DNA of 64,000 bases, taken from NCBI GenBank assembly GCA_027946555.1, contig JAPEVC010000025.1:62001-126000 (forward strand), given 5' to 3'. The DNA comes from Gnomoniopsis sp. IMI 355080 (Eukaryota > Ascomycota > Sordariomycetes > Diaporthales > Gnomoniaceae). The position numbers and the translations under genes are program-made. A model generated the notes under the pieces. That model made no database searches. It was not told the origin of the DNA and was given only the letters and a program-made list of their open reading frames with translations. Position 1 is the stretch's first letter. Each line of letters opens with the position of its first letter. This document shows positions 12,074 to 21,557 of the stretch, piece by piece.

Positions 12074-13072
12074 TCATGGCTTTGCCAACGAGAAGCTCCT
12101 GTCAAGCCCAGTCGCAAGGAAGTAGATCGTCTGTAGCATAGGTGTAGAGACACCCTTCTGCCTCGCAAGCCGGATTGTATTGCCAAGAATGGCATCAACC
12201 TCCATATTCCTGCCACCCAGAGCATCGGCCATCATAGATGGCTGGATTCCTGGCAGCTGACGACTTGTCGCACGCTTGAGCTGCAAGTCGACGAGGGCCT
12301 CGTTGACAGCTCCATGTCCATATGCCTGCGCCGTCGCCGCGATCTCCAGCATCAAGCTCCTAACAAAGTCGGCATAGTCTCCAAACTGCGTGCCGATGTC
12401 GAGGAGCTGCCGATCTCGGCACCGAGTCAGGGCGCAGATGGAGTTCCACGATGCGTTCACCAACAGTTTCGACCAGCGCTCCGCTTGGGGATCATCATGG
12501 AGCTTCGAAGACGCGCCTGAGCGCGCCAACAGGTCGGCGAAAGCGCGAGCGGCTTTTTTATGTGCAGCTGGTGCTTGGGCGGGATATGTGCCTATATGCA
12601 GCAGCTCGACCTCGCTGTGCTCGATGATACCGGGCTGGACTTGTGTGGCGGGCAGGTAGACGACAGTGCTGAGGATGGGATTCTCCGGAAACAGGGCCGC
12701 AAAGGGGGGTTCGATGTTAATGCCGTTCTGGATCAGCACGATGGTAGTCTTGGGCGTCACAGCTGGCTGTATAAGCTCCGGGGTGGATGGCGTAGTTGAC
12801 AATGCTTTACTGGTGACGATGACATAGTCAAACGATGACCCGTTGTTGGCCTTCACCGCGTCTGCAACGGTTCTAGCAACGGAGGGTTTGACGTGAAGAT
12901 CTCGGCCCCAGGCCGGGAGGGATGAGTGCAGCGTGATGCCGTTCTCGGCCACGGCTTCAAAATTGGACCGGCATATCACGGTGATGTCGGCAGGAGGTAC
13001 TGCGCGCGCGAGAATCACTGCATAGGCACCGCCAATGCTGCCTGTACCAAAGATGAGGATCTTCGGCGCCAT
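12074..13072 (-). CDS. 2-dehydropantoate 2-reductase-like (ApbA/PanE)
   Basis: NADPH-dependent ketopantoate reductase family; the classical reaction reduces 2-dehydropantoate to pantoate in pantothenate/CoA synthesis. Single exon, 332 aa from ATG 13072 (MAPKILIFGTG). The frame extends 38 codons upstream, but this ATG puts the Rossmann strand at the N-terminus as in the family. Visible: GTGSIGGAY nucleotide motif; KLLVNASWN with the conserved catalytic Lys and Asn; and the C-terminal PSMMADALGGR..EVDAILG block with a later STPML segment. Fungi often carry several divergent paralogues, so the true substrate may differ from ketopantoate. No functionally related neighbour. Confidence 0.88.
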   Translation of the reverse strand: MAPKILIFGTGSIGGAYAVILARAVPPADITVICRSNFEAVAENGITLHSSLPAWGRDLHVKPSVARTVADAVKANNGSSFDYVIVTSKALSTTPSTPELIQPAVTPKTTIVLIQNGINIEPPFAALFPENPILSTVVYLPATQVQPGIIEHSEVELLHIGTYPAQAPAAHKKAARAFADLLARSGASSKLHDDPQAERWSKLLVNASWNSICALTRCRDRQLLDIGTQFGDYADFVRSLMLEIAATAQAYGHGAVNEALVDLQLKRATSRQLPGIQPSMMADALGGRNMEVDAILGNTIRLARQKGVSTPMLQTIYFLATGLDRSFSLAKP

Positions 13073-14194
13073 GTGGTATATCGAGGTAAAGTTGAGCAAG
13101 TTGCTGTGGATAATGCCTACAAGGGTCACTCGGCGGTGCCCATGATAAGGTCGAAGTCTACCTGTTCCGTACCGGAGATGTTGCACAGGAGCCAGGTACT
13201 GTAATCTGACCCTGGTACCCTGGTACCTGTCTACTGTATACGGAGTAGGTACTCAGGTAGGTACGGATTAGTCTTCCTGTCACCTACCTACCTAAGTACA
13301 CATAACCTCTCTGAGCACCTGGACTAAAACCCATCGCAGACGGGCCCCTGTAAAAGCAAGCGATGACAACCCGACAAGTTTTGACCAACGCATTTGGTAT
13401 GCCGAAATGCTCTTCAATGGAACTCAGTCTCGACGATGAAGCTCCAAATGAGGATTGATCGAATCCGGGATGACATCATAGCGTCTCAGTACTGCAGTAC
13501 TGGTGAATGGGCAACTGCCAAAAAAGATGGAGCCAATCTGTGACTGCCGACGACACGGCCACTATTACTATGGTACCAAGCCTCGCTTTCTCAGCAATAC
13601 AGCCTTCTGAGCCTCTAATTAGTGTCGTACGCGCGTTTCTGTCATACACGAAAATTGGCACAAAGGCTGATGTCTTGGCCTTGAATCAGCCCTCAGGGCA
13701 ACCCGAGACCCGCGTCTGACGAGAGCTGATCACTCCTGCTCGATGGCAGTGAGGAAAGAGCGATGGCTTCGGCTTGTAGCACGCCTTGGGCTTGCTTGGC
13801 AAGTGCCATCATTTTGATCAGTGGTCAGCTCGCAGAAAGTGTCTGCCTTCCCCCATCATGTCACGCACCAATTAGTGAGGTTGGCGGTGATAAGGGCTCT
13901 TGAAGGCAGCTGCAGTCTTCATGTTATCAAGCCCGGTCGTGACCATCGATGATCTTCGACGTCTCACTCGTCTGACATGCCACAACAATTGTATCTTCCT
14001 CCATCACCGGTACTTTGACTCTCGGTCACCTTCATCTTGTTTCCATCTCCTCGGCGTACCGTCACCCTCTCTCTCTTCTGCTTTTTACTCGACGTCCAAA
14101 GCAGCTCATGACACGCCCATTTCGTACATTGTTCTTTACCAACCAGACCGCACTACGCATTACCCAAAAGGAAAAATAAAAACATCACACCGAA
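13073..14194. other. Divergent intergenic region with a GGTACC/TAGGTA-rich patch
   Basis: 1.1 kb between the divergently transcribed reductase (-) and CFEM gene (+). Positions 13190-13310 are dense in GGTACC, TAGGTA and CTACCTACC words related to the decamer described in the findings. The final 200 bp before 14195 is pyrimidine-rich on the + strand, as in many fungal promoters and leaders. A 195-codon frame at 13900-14487 (+) overlaps the CFEM gene out of frame and was not accepted. Confidence 0.6.
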
Positions 14195-14768
14195 ATGCAT
14201 TCCACAGCTCTGCTCAGTTCGGCTGCTGTCCTAGTCGGCCAAGTCTTCGCCCAGAGCACCAGCAACGTTGCCAGTGCCTCGACGACCGCCACCGCACCAA
14301 GCAGCACCAAGACCGATATCGTCAATCTTGTCGACCAGTTGCCCACATGCGCCCTGCCTTGTCTCGACTCAGCGGCCACAGCTATCAACTGCAACGCTTC
14401 AGATCTGCCCTGTTTGTGCTCAAAGAAAGATCAGCTGGCCACAAATATCGGTCCTTGTGTCTTATTCAGCTCTTGCAGCTCCGATGATCAGACCAGTAAG
14501 CCATACTGCCTCTCTTTGAAAGACCAAGAAAACTTTAACTCACAATGATGCTTCGTTAGAACTTCTCAACAGTGCCACAGAAATCTGTCAAAACATCGGC
14601 TCTGCCCAGCCTGCACAAGTCGCAGCTGCCTCGAGCTACATTGCGTCCGCAATGGCTAGCGAGAGCGCATCCACAGCCAGTGGCAATACAGCGGTGCGCA
14701 CGGATGCTCCTGTGGCTGGTGTGGGTGTCATGGGTGCAGCGGCCGCGCTCGCAATGCTGGCTCTGTAG
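14195..14768 (+). CDS. CFEM-domain GPI-anchored secreted protein
   Basis: Small surface protein with the fungus-specific eight-cysteine CFEM domain, known in heme/iron capture, adhesion and some effectors. Exons 14195-14495 and 14560-14768 (64-bp intron GTAAGC..TTAG) give 169 aa. Residues 1-19 form a signal peptide ending VFAQ. The eight Cys occur in the expected order: CALPC, C..6..CLC, C..5..C, and the last C in EICQNIG after the splice, so the intron is needed to complete the domain. The C-terminus is Ser/Ala-rich and ends in a hydrophobic tail (VMGAAAALAMLAL), typical of a GPI signal. CFEM iron-binding proteins usually carry an Asp in the loop; here NASDLPCLC supplies one. Function otherwise unassigned. 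Confidence 0.93.
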
Positions 14769-15305
14769 GTCGGAGGCAGATTCTGAGTGTATCTGGACAT
14801 GTAAACAAGAAGACGGATGGGAAACAATCTTTTGTTTGCCAAGAATGTACAGGGAGCGTTCTGGGAGTGTCTCGGTTGGCAAGAGACGGCGCTTCGGTTG
14901 GACTCAGTCCAGACTCTGTCAGGTGGAACGTGTTGCGGCCAAATGAATGGCACATGGCTGTGACTTGATCTTCTCTTACTTCATCGAATTTGTGCCGGGC
15001 GCTTCTGGGAAAGAAAACGTATTCACCACTCGCTTCAGGCGACAAGTGCAAGCATTTGGCTCTGTCATATGCACAAAAGCGTTCGTGAACCTGCTCATCA
15101 TGTTGCATTGCGTACGGCCGAGTAGTGCTGCAGCAGTCTGGCCGGGTATCGAAAATCAAAGCCTGTCAAGTCCCGATTTGCCCATATCTGCCATAACCCG
15201 ATTCATGGATGCTCTCTCCACTCCTCCCTCCAAAAGAATGACCAAGAACTACTCAGAGACTGTAGCTGTTCTCTCCTGCCAACATCATAGCGAAGCCCCT
15301 TGAGA
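14769..15305. other. Intergenic between convergent small-protein genes
   Basis: 537 bp between the 3' ends of the CFEM gene (+) and the Ser/Thr-rich gene (-). Frames of up to 143 codons occur on both strands but show no domain or signal peptide. No RNA gene seen. Confidence 0.55.
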
Positions 15306-15674
15306 TCACAGCCCGATCCAGCCTGCGACTCCCATGCCCAACGCCACCACAAGCGCAACCTTACTCCCGCCCTCGCCTCTCGGCGCCGCTCCTGTCGCAC
15401 TGGCGCTGGCGCTCGCCCCGGTGCTAGTCGCAACGCCCGACAAGCTCTCGGTCGTGCCACTAGGATTGGCAGCCGTTGCGGTGGACTCGACCGAAGTTGA
15501 AATTGGATTCGGTTCGGTGGGCAAGCTGATCGTAGGCCCACTGGTTGTCGGCGTGGATGTTTCGGAGGTGGGTATGGTGAAGCCTGAGGCGGTGGTGAGG
15601 GGCATGGACACTTCTGCGTGGGTGACGGAAAGTAAGTGGAAGAGGAGGAAGAGGTTGACTGGGTGCAGTTGCAT
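15306..15674 (-). CDS. Small Ser/Thr-rich predicted GPI-anchored secreted protein
   Basis: Single exon, 122 aa from ATG 15674; an upstream in-frame ATG at 15716 is possible. I prefer 15674 because it begins directly with a signal peptide (residues 1-20, MQLHPVNLFLLFHLLSVTHA). The mature part is about 70 residues of Ser, Thr, Pro and Ala with no Cys. A hydrophobic C-terminal tail (KVALVVALGMGVAGWIGL) follows Gly/Ser residues that could be a GPI omega site. No catalytic domain. It resembles cell-wall mannoprotein-type spacers. The opposite strand is open for 175 codons, but that product is compositionally the shadow of this Ser/Thr tract. Confidence 0.65.
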   Translation of the reverse strand: MQLHPVNLFLLFHLLSVTHAEVSMPLTTASGFTIPTSETSTPTTSGPTISLPTEPNPISTSVESTATAANPSGTTESLSGVATSTGASASASATGAAPRGEGGSKVALVVALGMGVAGWIGL

Positions 15675-16446
15675 TGTGGCGTTTGTGAGTGTGCTGGAAT
15701 TTTGCGTTGTGTTCAATGAGTCTTATGGCAAGACAAATTTGGAGAGTTTGTCCGGCTATAATCGTTGCGATGCCGATCTTTCGCTTTCCCGTATGGGTTG
15801 GGTTGATGGATATCGAAGCCCCAAAAGAAATTCAAAGGCCGTGATGTTCAGGGCAGATTGATTGATGTGCCGCCTTTCATGTGTCTTTGGAGGCCGTTGC
15901 CGCTGGAATAAGATTGAGGGAGGCTGGCAACTAATAAAAGGGTATGTTGTAGTAGGTGCGTTCGTTACTGTGACAAGAAAACATGTGTAGAGTCAAACAT
16001 GCGCGCTACGTTTGAGATGCTGCAAGCTGCGCAGGCCCGCAACCTTTTTAAACGACCATCTCACCCTCCAGTTCTGATGCAGTGTTACATGGCATGACCG
16101 TTGCAGAAGAAGACTCTACGATAATTGGTGAGGCTTCATGTGTTCTCGGATTTGGAGGATCTTCGTCGCTGGATTCGACGTCACCACCGTGCCTGTTGGC
16201 GTTCTCTGGACACGGCTTTGATCGCAATATCATGCTGCAAGTACAGTGCGAAGGGTGTGGATTTGTCAACAGGGATAAAGTCCGGGGAAGTTGCGGGGGA
16301 GGTACCCAAATAGGAAGGCTATCGTGGATCGCTGGCGCATCGTGCAGGGATGCTGCATCCTCGACGACTGCCGACGACGAACTCACGACATTGGATTTCA
16401 CGGCTCTTCCTCTACATAGTAGGTACTATAGACGCACTTTCGCCCT
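15675..16446. other. Intergenic, possible 3' exon of the papain-fold gene
   Basis: 772 bp. A 117-codon frame at 16048-16401 (-) lies just downstream of the papain-fold gene. It could be a further exon: a GTAAGA donor near 16460 and TATAG/GTAG acceptors exist. But the in-frame join needs a 36-bp intron, shorter than any other here. Left unassigned. Confidence 0.4.
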
Positions 16447-17149
16447 TCACGATTCTCTTACGTTCTCTTCGTCTACACGGTGCATTGAGCTCGACTTGCG
16501 ATGGTACCGTTTGCTTTTAGAGAAAGTCCTGTAACCAGAGGAGCAGATGGTGTCGATGAGCCTCAGCGCAAAGTGATGGCAATTGTTGGACCACAGATCG
16601 TAGGCCTCGGGCATATCGTGAAGGCCTCTCAGAGCTTTGGTATACATATACACATCAGCTTTCGTGCTGGCAAGATGGTCATGGGTAAGGAATGCAGACA
16701 GCTCACCTGCTTTTGCTATCGCAGCGTCGTTGAACGTTGTCTCACCCACGTCAAACAACGACCAGCCATCCCCTATGTTCTGCAAATCAGCCAGAACCCT
16801 GTTTCTAGTCGATTGTTGTCCATATCGCTTCTTCTCACAACTTACCCCAGCTGACCTCCTCGTTCTCGTACCACATCAGCCCGTTCGTAATCTGCGCATG
16901 ATGGTAGAAATCCCCCACGATGACACACCAGTGGTGATGCGGGTTTGGCCCTTGATCGTCGATGCGTATTCCCATATTTCCCAAGCGCTTGAGCAACTCA
17001 TTGAGGACGCCGATGGTCCAAGCCGCGGCCCTGCCGCCTATGGGACGGTAGCCGATCTGAACAACCCTTTTGACGTTGGTAGTAATCGGTGGGTGGTCCT
17101 CAGGTATACGCGAGATGGAGCCGTGGTGGGAACCGATTGTTGTCTTCAT
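16447..17149 (-). CDS. Putative papain-fold (PPPDE/LRAT-like) hydrolase
   Basis: Not recognised as a named gene. Exons 17149-16846 and 16772-16447, joined across a 73-bp intron (GTAAGT..ACATAG, phase 1), give 209 aa. Two motifs stand out: HHHWCVIVGDFYHHA near residue 70 and WSNNCHHFALRLID near residue 175. A His block followed by NC-x-HF is the arrangement in circularly permuted papain-like folds (PPPDE/DeSI peptidases, LRAT/H-REV107 acyltransferases), where His and Cys are catalytic. No signal peptide is obvious, so it is probably intracellular. The C-terminus is basic and may be extended by another exon. The first exon has a looser N-terminus and the start is the first ATG giving a compact protein. 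Fold is inferred from motifs only. Confidence 0.6.
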
Positions 17150-19062
17150 GGTTCGTAGGAGTACAGTTACTTTGTGTCCTGCACGGAAAGCCTGCACAGA
17201 CAGGAGAATGAGATTGCAGGGAGGAGTAGTAAAGCAGGCGGTTGGCACCAGGCGAAAGGTGGGGTGAATTGTTATGAGAACCTCCCATTCAAGTATTCGC
17301 TGGAACCTCATGGTATGCTTGCGATGCATTCCAAGATACTAAAAATCAGAAACTCGGCTGAGATGTGAAAAGCCTGGCCAGTAAAGTCCAGTAAGTGAAA
17401 TGATGAGAATGACTTCCAAACTTCATGGTCATGGCTAAATTCACGCAGCCGACACGCAACACTCGCTACATCTAGACTTTCCCTTACCAGGAATGGGTTT
17501 CACTGGGATCAAGAAGCAATGGGAATGGTGCGACTTTTAGTTGATGAGTTTTCAACACCATGCCTACCTGTACAATGCCCTGTTATCAACTCCAACTTGA
17601 AGAACCAAACATAAGGTATATGTTGCCACATTGTGATGAGCTTTGTGTAAGTTTCGGGACCCTGACCTTTCTTCTTCTTTTTTTCTCTTTCTTTTTACAA
17701 TCCAGCTCGAAAGCAAGATCTCAAGTATGTCTCAAGAACCTGATGTGGTGAATTCCGGCGTGATAGTATATCAACCTTATATGGTCTATTGACACTATGC
17801 ACGAAACCTCTATAACACCTCAACGAGCATGTCTTGGTGGTCATGAAAGACTATCTTGTTCCCATTCAGAGTTTTGGCTATGGTCATATACCCGGGTACC
17901 TAATTAGAGTCGGCACTCAGAGTTTTTACCACTTTGTGCTTCTGCCTCAACAACCTTGACCTCCCTAAGTACGGCTATTGAAAGCAGCTGGAGCGTTCAT
18001 TACAAATTTTGTTTCCTTTCCCATCTATACACTGTTGTAGTTTTTCTACACAAAAGCGTAGAGTTCAGTATCAGCTATGTCCTTAGGTTGAAGATGGGTC
18101 TAAGAACAAAATTGATATACCATGGATGCAATCATTCATCCTGGAAGGTTGTACAGGATTGACTCTCCCCGGGCCAAATAGTACTCCATCTAACAGTAAT
18201 GATGTGCTATCACGCCTTTAGGACAGAAAAGAACCCAACATTATGTGGGAAAAGATGATTATTTATCCATTCAATAATGTTGTCCATGAGATGGTGATCA
18301 TCCATGCCATGTCGTACAATGGCTACTGTCCTTCAAGGCGTGTCTGATCAGGCGGGATTCTTGCCAGGCCTTTTATCTCTTGAATGAAAACCTCAAATAA
18401 GCTGATTTGTGGTAATGCGCACCGAGGTGTTCAATATATTCAAAAACCAAAACCATGGAACGATCAGCGATCACTTCGCACTCCGCCACTGCCACATTTC
18501 AAAGTTTTGGTCCTACCTATGTACGATCTAAATTTCGCCCGTGGCTTGACAACGGAGACGAACCTCGTAAAGTCTACTTGGCTCGTGACTGTAGCCTCAG
18601 GTGAAAGGGCTTGGAAATGCGGAGGCGGGGAAAGATCCATTGAAGACCTAGAAGCTGCCAAGTCCTGTTGCCCAGGGGGCCATTTTTCTTTACGCTGGCT
18701 TCTCGCTTCGTATTTACCCGAATCTACGCGACGGCCACCACGTGAAGTATGGCCAAGGTTTAGTACGCGATATGAATACACTCGATTCCTTGGTAAGTGC
18801 TGAACCCATCAGGACCCATCCAATTACCCCTGGACCATCAATTCTGCCTTTGAGACTGTTTGGATGGCGTGGCATCTTTCACTATGCCACGAATCGCACG
18901 GCATTGGTGCGCGTAGAGTAGGTTTTTCGTATTGGTAAACTTTTCCCCAGGTAAGTGACCACTGACAACCCCTTTCCAACTTCTATATATAACTTCAAAA
19001 ATGGACCATCTCTGCAACAAGCCAGATGAGGTATCTACTCAACCATTCTTAACATCATTCCA
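17150..19062. other. Long intergenic region upstream of the GH43 gene
   Basis: 1.9 kb without a supportable gene, somewhat AT-rich in 17400-18450. A pyrimidine tract sits at 17667-17700. GCGGGG at about 18633 and CCCCGG at about 18168 match the fungal CreA consensus (SYGGRG) but such hexamers are common by chance. A TATA box for the hydrolase is listed separately. Confidence 0.5.
18984..18992 (+). promoter_or_regulatory. Candidate TATA box for the GH43 gene
   Basis: TATATATAA lies 71 bp upstream of the ATG at 19063. This spacing suits a focused start site and short leader, as in inducible fungal hydrolase genes. No transcript evidence. Confidence 0.45.
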
Positions 19063-20058
19063 ATGTTCATAATGTTTTCTCATCTCTTCAAAACTTCTCT
19101 CCTCCTTATGACCGGCTTGGCTGCCGTGTTGGGAGCCACTTTCTCCAATCCCATCGAGCCTGTTCATGGAGGCGACCCGGATATTGTCTGGCACGATGGA
19201 TATTGGTACATGACCTCGACAACCTGGACAGACGTCCGTATACGAAGAGCAACGACACTCGATGGCCTCAAGAATGGTGAAGTCAAGACCATCTGGTCGC
19301 CTGACAGCCCGCAGAGAGAGTGCAACGTATGGGCGCCAGAGATTCACAGCATTGATGGAAGGTGGTACATCTACTTCTCCGCCGGTGGATGTGCTTCAAC
19401 AGATATCCAACAATCTCAAGTTTTAGTCGGTGGCTCCTCTCCATGGGATGCCTTCAGCTATCTCGGTACTATCAACACCCTGAACTGGTCGATCGACGGC
19501 ACGCGGGTGAAGGTGAATGAAAAGGACTACTTTGTCTACTCTTGCTTCCGTAACGACACTGGCGAGACGCTTCAGTCGAATTGCATTGCCGAGATGTTTT
19601 CACCAGTAGATATCGGCACTGAGCACTTACTTTCGGCGCCGACCGAGCCATGGGAGCGTATCGGAGCACTGGAAGTCAATGAAGGACCCCACGCGATATA
19701 CCGCAATAATAAGACCTTTGTCTCCTTCTCTGCTTCTTACTGTGGAACACCCAACTATACCATTGCGTTCATGTCCTATGAGGGCGGTGACCCTCTACAG
19801 ACCAGCTCATGGACTAAATCGGGGCCTCAATTTGCCAGCGCGAATGGCAACTATGGTACAGGGCATAACAGTTTTTTCACGTCGCCTGATGGTTCAGAGA
19901 CTTGGATGGCGTACCACTCGACGCCCAATTCTGGGGGATCTTGTGGGGACAGATATGCCAATGCGAAGAAGATTGATTTCCATGAGGACGGGTTTCCGAT
20001 TCTGGGAGAAGCTCCTGCCCCTGGGTTGGAGTTTGCAGGACCTGCTGGAGAGCCATGA
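19063..20058 (+). CDS. Secreted glycoside hydrolase family 43
   Basis: Extracellular enzyme expected to attack arabinose- or xylose-containing plant polysaccharides. Single exon, 331 aa. A signal peptide occupies about residues 1-24 (ATG at residue 4 is an alternative start) and the mature chain is one five-bladed beta-propeller. Catalytic landmarks: GGDPDIVWHDGYWY with the Asp general base near the mature N-terminus; NVWAPEIH with the modulating region; and EVNEGPHAIY with the Glu general acid. Late blade motif GTGHNSFFTSPDG and the HSTPNSGGSCGDR segment are also typical. No carbohydrate-binding module. A TATA box precedes it. Subfamily and substrate (alpha-L-arabinofuranosidase or beta-xylosidase) cannot be fixed by eye. 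Confidence 0.93.
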   Translation: MFIMFSHLFKTSLLLMTGLAAVLGATFSNPIEPVHGGDPDIVWHDGYWYMTSTTWTDVRIRRATTLDGLKNGEVKTIWSPDSPQRECNVWAPEIHSIDGRWYIYFSAGGCASTDIQQSQVLVGGSSPWDAFSYLGTINTLNWSIDGTRVKVNEKDYFVYSCFRNDTGETLQSNCIAEMFSPVDIGTEHLLSAPTEPWERIGALEVNEGPHAIYRNNKTFVSFSASYCGTPNYTIAFMSYEGGDPLQTSSWTKSGPQFASANGNYGTGHNSFFTSPDGSETWMAYHSTPNSGGSCGDRYANAKKIDFHEDGFPILGEAPAPGLEFAGPAGEP

Positions 20059-20352
20059 GATGTATTCTATGGATACTACCTTACTTGCGACAAAATAAAC
20101 AATCATTTATTACCTACATGATTACGTACGTTGTTCTCATTTGCAATTGTGTTCGCGGTCTGCGAACAAGATCCGTAGACGAGTAGGCACGGCAGAGATA
20201 TCATTAGCGATTGCGAATTTCTCGAGGACCTGATCGACACGTTCAAAGTATTCCGATATTGTCGGAAACATTACCTCGCGATGCCAGAGGCAAGTAAGCC
20301 TATGTCAAATACTGGCCATTCCTTACTATTAGGAATGCAGCGTGGTCTCTAC

Positions 20353-21557
20353 TCACACCAACCCCGCCAGCTCAAAGCTCTTCCGAAGTCTTGTCAGATC
20401 TTTCCGGTCTCTCCATCTTTAGCTTGCTGGCTGGGGGTTGCGCACTCGCTTCCGTTGAAATGTGCACCGCGCTATGTTGTACCATGCATTTGTTGACGCC
20501 AGCGACGCCAGAATGCGGAGGACGTCGGCAGCCGACTTGGCCGGTGTACGAAGAATGCGATTCGGAGGCCACCAGGTCAGAATCGGCGCCAAGATGATGC
20601 CAGCGATGTTAGTGAGATATCCAGGTACTCTTCTCTGCAGGAAAGAGGCACGCCCCAAGATGCCAGACGGCATTGCGCCCGGGTCAAGCCAGAAAGCAGA
20701 CCTTGCATAAGGTAGGAGTGGCGTCCAGTCGACGCTGAAGCTCGATACTACAACGTTGAAGGCTCAGTAAGCATGCTTTTACGTGTGAAAATGGCGTAAC
20801 ATGACCCACGTTATGGCTAATTGGCAGAACTTCGAAGCGCCATACCGTCCGAGCCCATGTTGCCGTGGAATCCTACTCAGGCGTGCGCCGTCACCCATTT
20901 GCGAAAGGCTCGATGCTGCCACTGTCGAAGACTGGACGGTAATTAGTGGTAAATACGCCATGAATGTCTTTAAACTCGTCAGGACTGCATCACAGAGTCA
21001 AGTCACCTTATGCTGCACACACGCAAGGTCCCACGCCATCACAGGAGGGGTTAAGAAGGAGGGGGAAAGGTACTCATGCGTCCAGCTCCCTATAATCATA
21101 GTTGTATCATGATTGTTGTCGGTGCTCTTGCGCAAAAGCAAATTAAGCATGAGAAGAGCTGAATGATTAACCTGGAAGATCATATCATACTTAGCTTCCG
21201 ATCGGGTCAAGGCGAGATGTTCCTGGAAGCCGGCATTCAGACTCAAAGCGCGAATCGGCGCGAATTGGCCAAATGGCAATCGATGAATGATAACCTTTGC
21301 GAAAGACCGTACATCTACAAGAGATGACAGGTTCAACGGCAGAAATTCGTAAGTGTAGTGCGCTGACGGTGGACGAGTCGACTCTGCGATGTGTTCGAGA
21401 GTGGCGACCGTAGACAGGTTGCGAACATTTTGAATGCCGTGACTGGAACTTTAAGCGGATTGCCAAGGATTTGCGACACAATGGTGCATCCCAGGGCGTC
21501 ATTGGCTCCATCGATGAGAACGGTCTCTTTGTCCATCACGAGGCTCTGATAAGGCAT
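20353..21557 (-). pseudogene. Degenerate short-chain dehydrogenase/reductase
   Basis: NAD(P)-dependent SDR of the retinol-dehydrogenase/fungal oxidoreductase type, broken by frameshifts. Reading on -: the N-terminal Rossmann piece at 21557-21445 has IDGANDALG in place of TGxxxGxG. A frame change near 21440 leads into NVRNLSTVATLEHIAES. Then ALSLNAG (21229-21245) and FQVNHSALL follow. The next conserved piece, DEFKDIH...VFTTNYRPVF (about 20975-20900), runs into stops. YGASK with active-site Tyr and Lys (20844-20830) is in another frame. The C-terminal block MPSGILGR (about 20673-20650) continues to RTPAKSA and a tail near 20360. True introns may account for some joins, but the frame switches inside conserved blocks near 21440 and 20900-20850 cannot be introns of normal size. 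Confidence 0.8.

Noticed and set aside
13900..14487. 195-codon frame overlapping the CFEM gene
   Set aside because: Different frame from the eight-cysteine CFEM product, no signal peptide, and extends into promoter sequence.
15334..15861. 175-codon + strand frame over the Ser/Thr-rich gene
   Set aside because: Its composition is the complement of the Ser/Thr tract; the - strand product has a coherent signal peptide and GPI-like tail.
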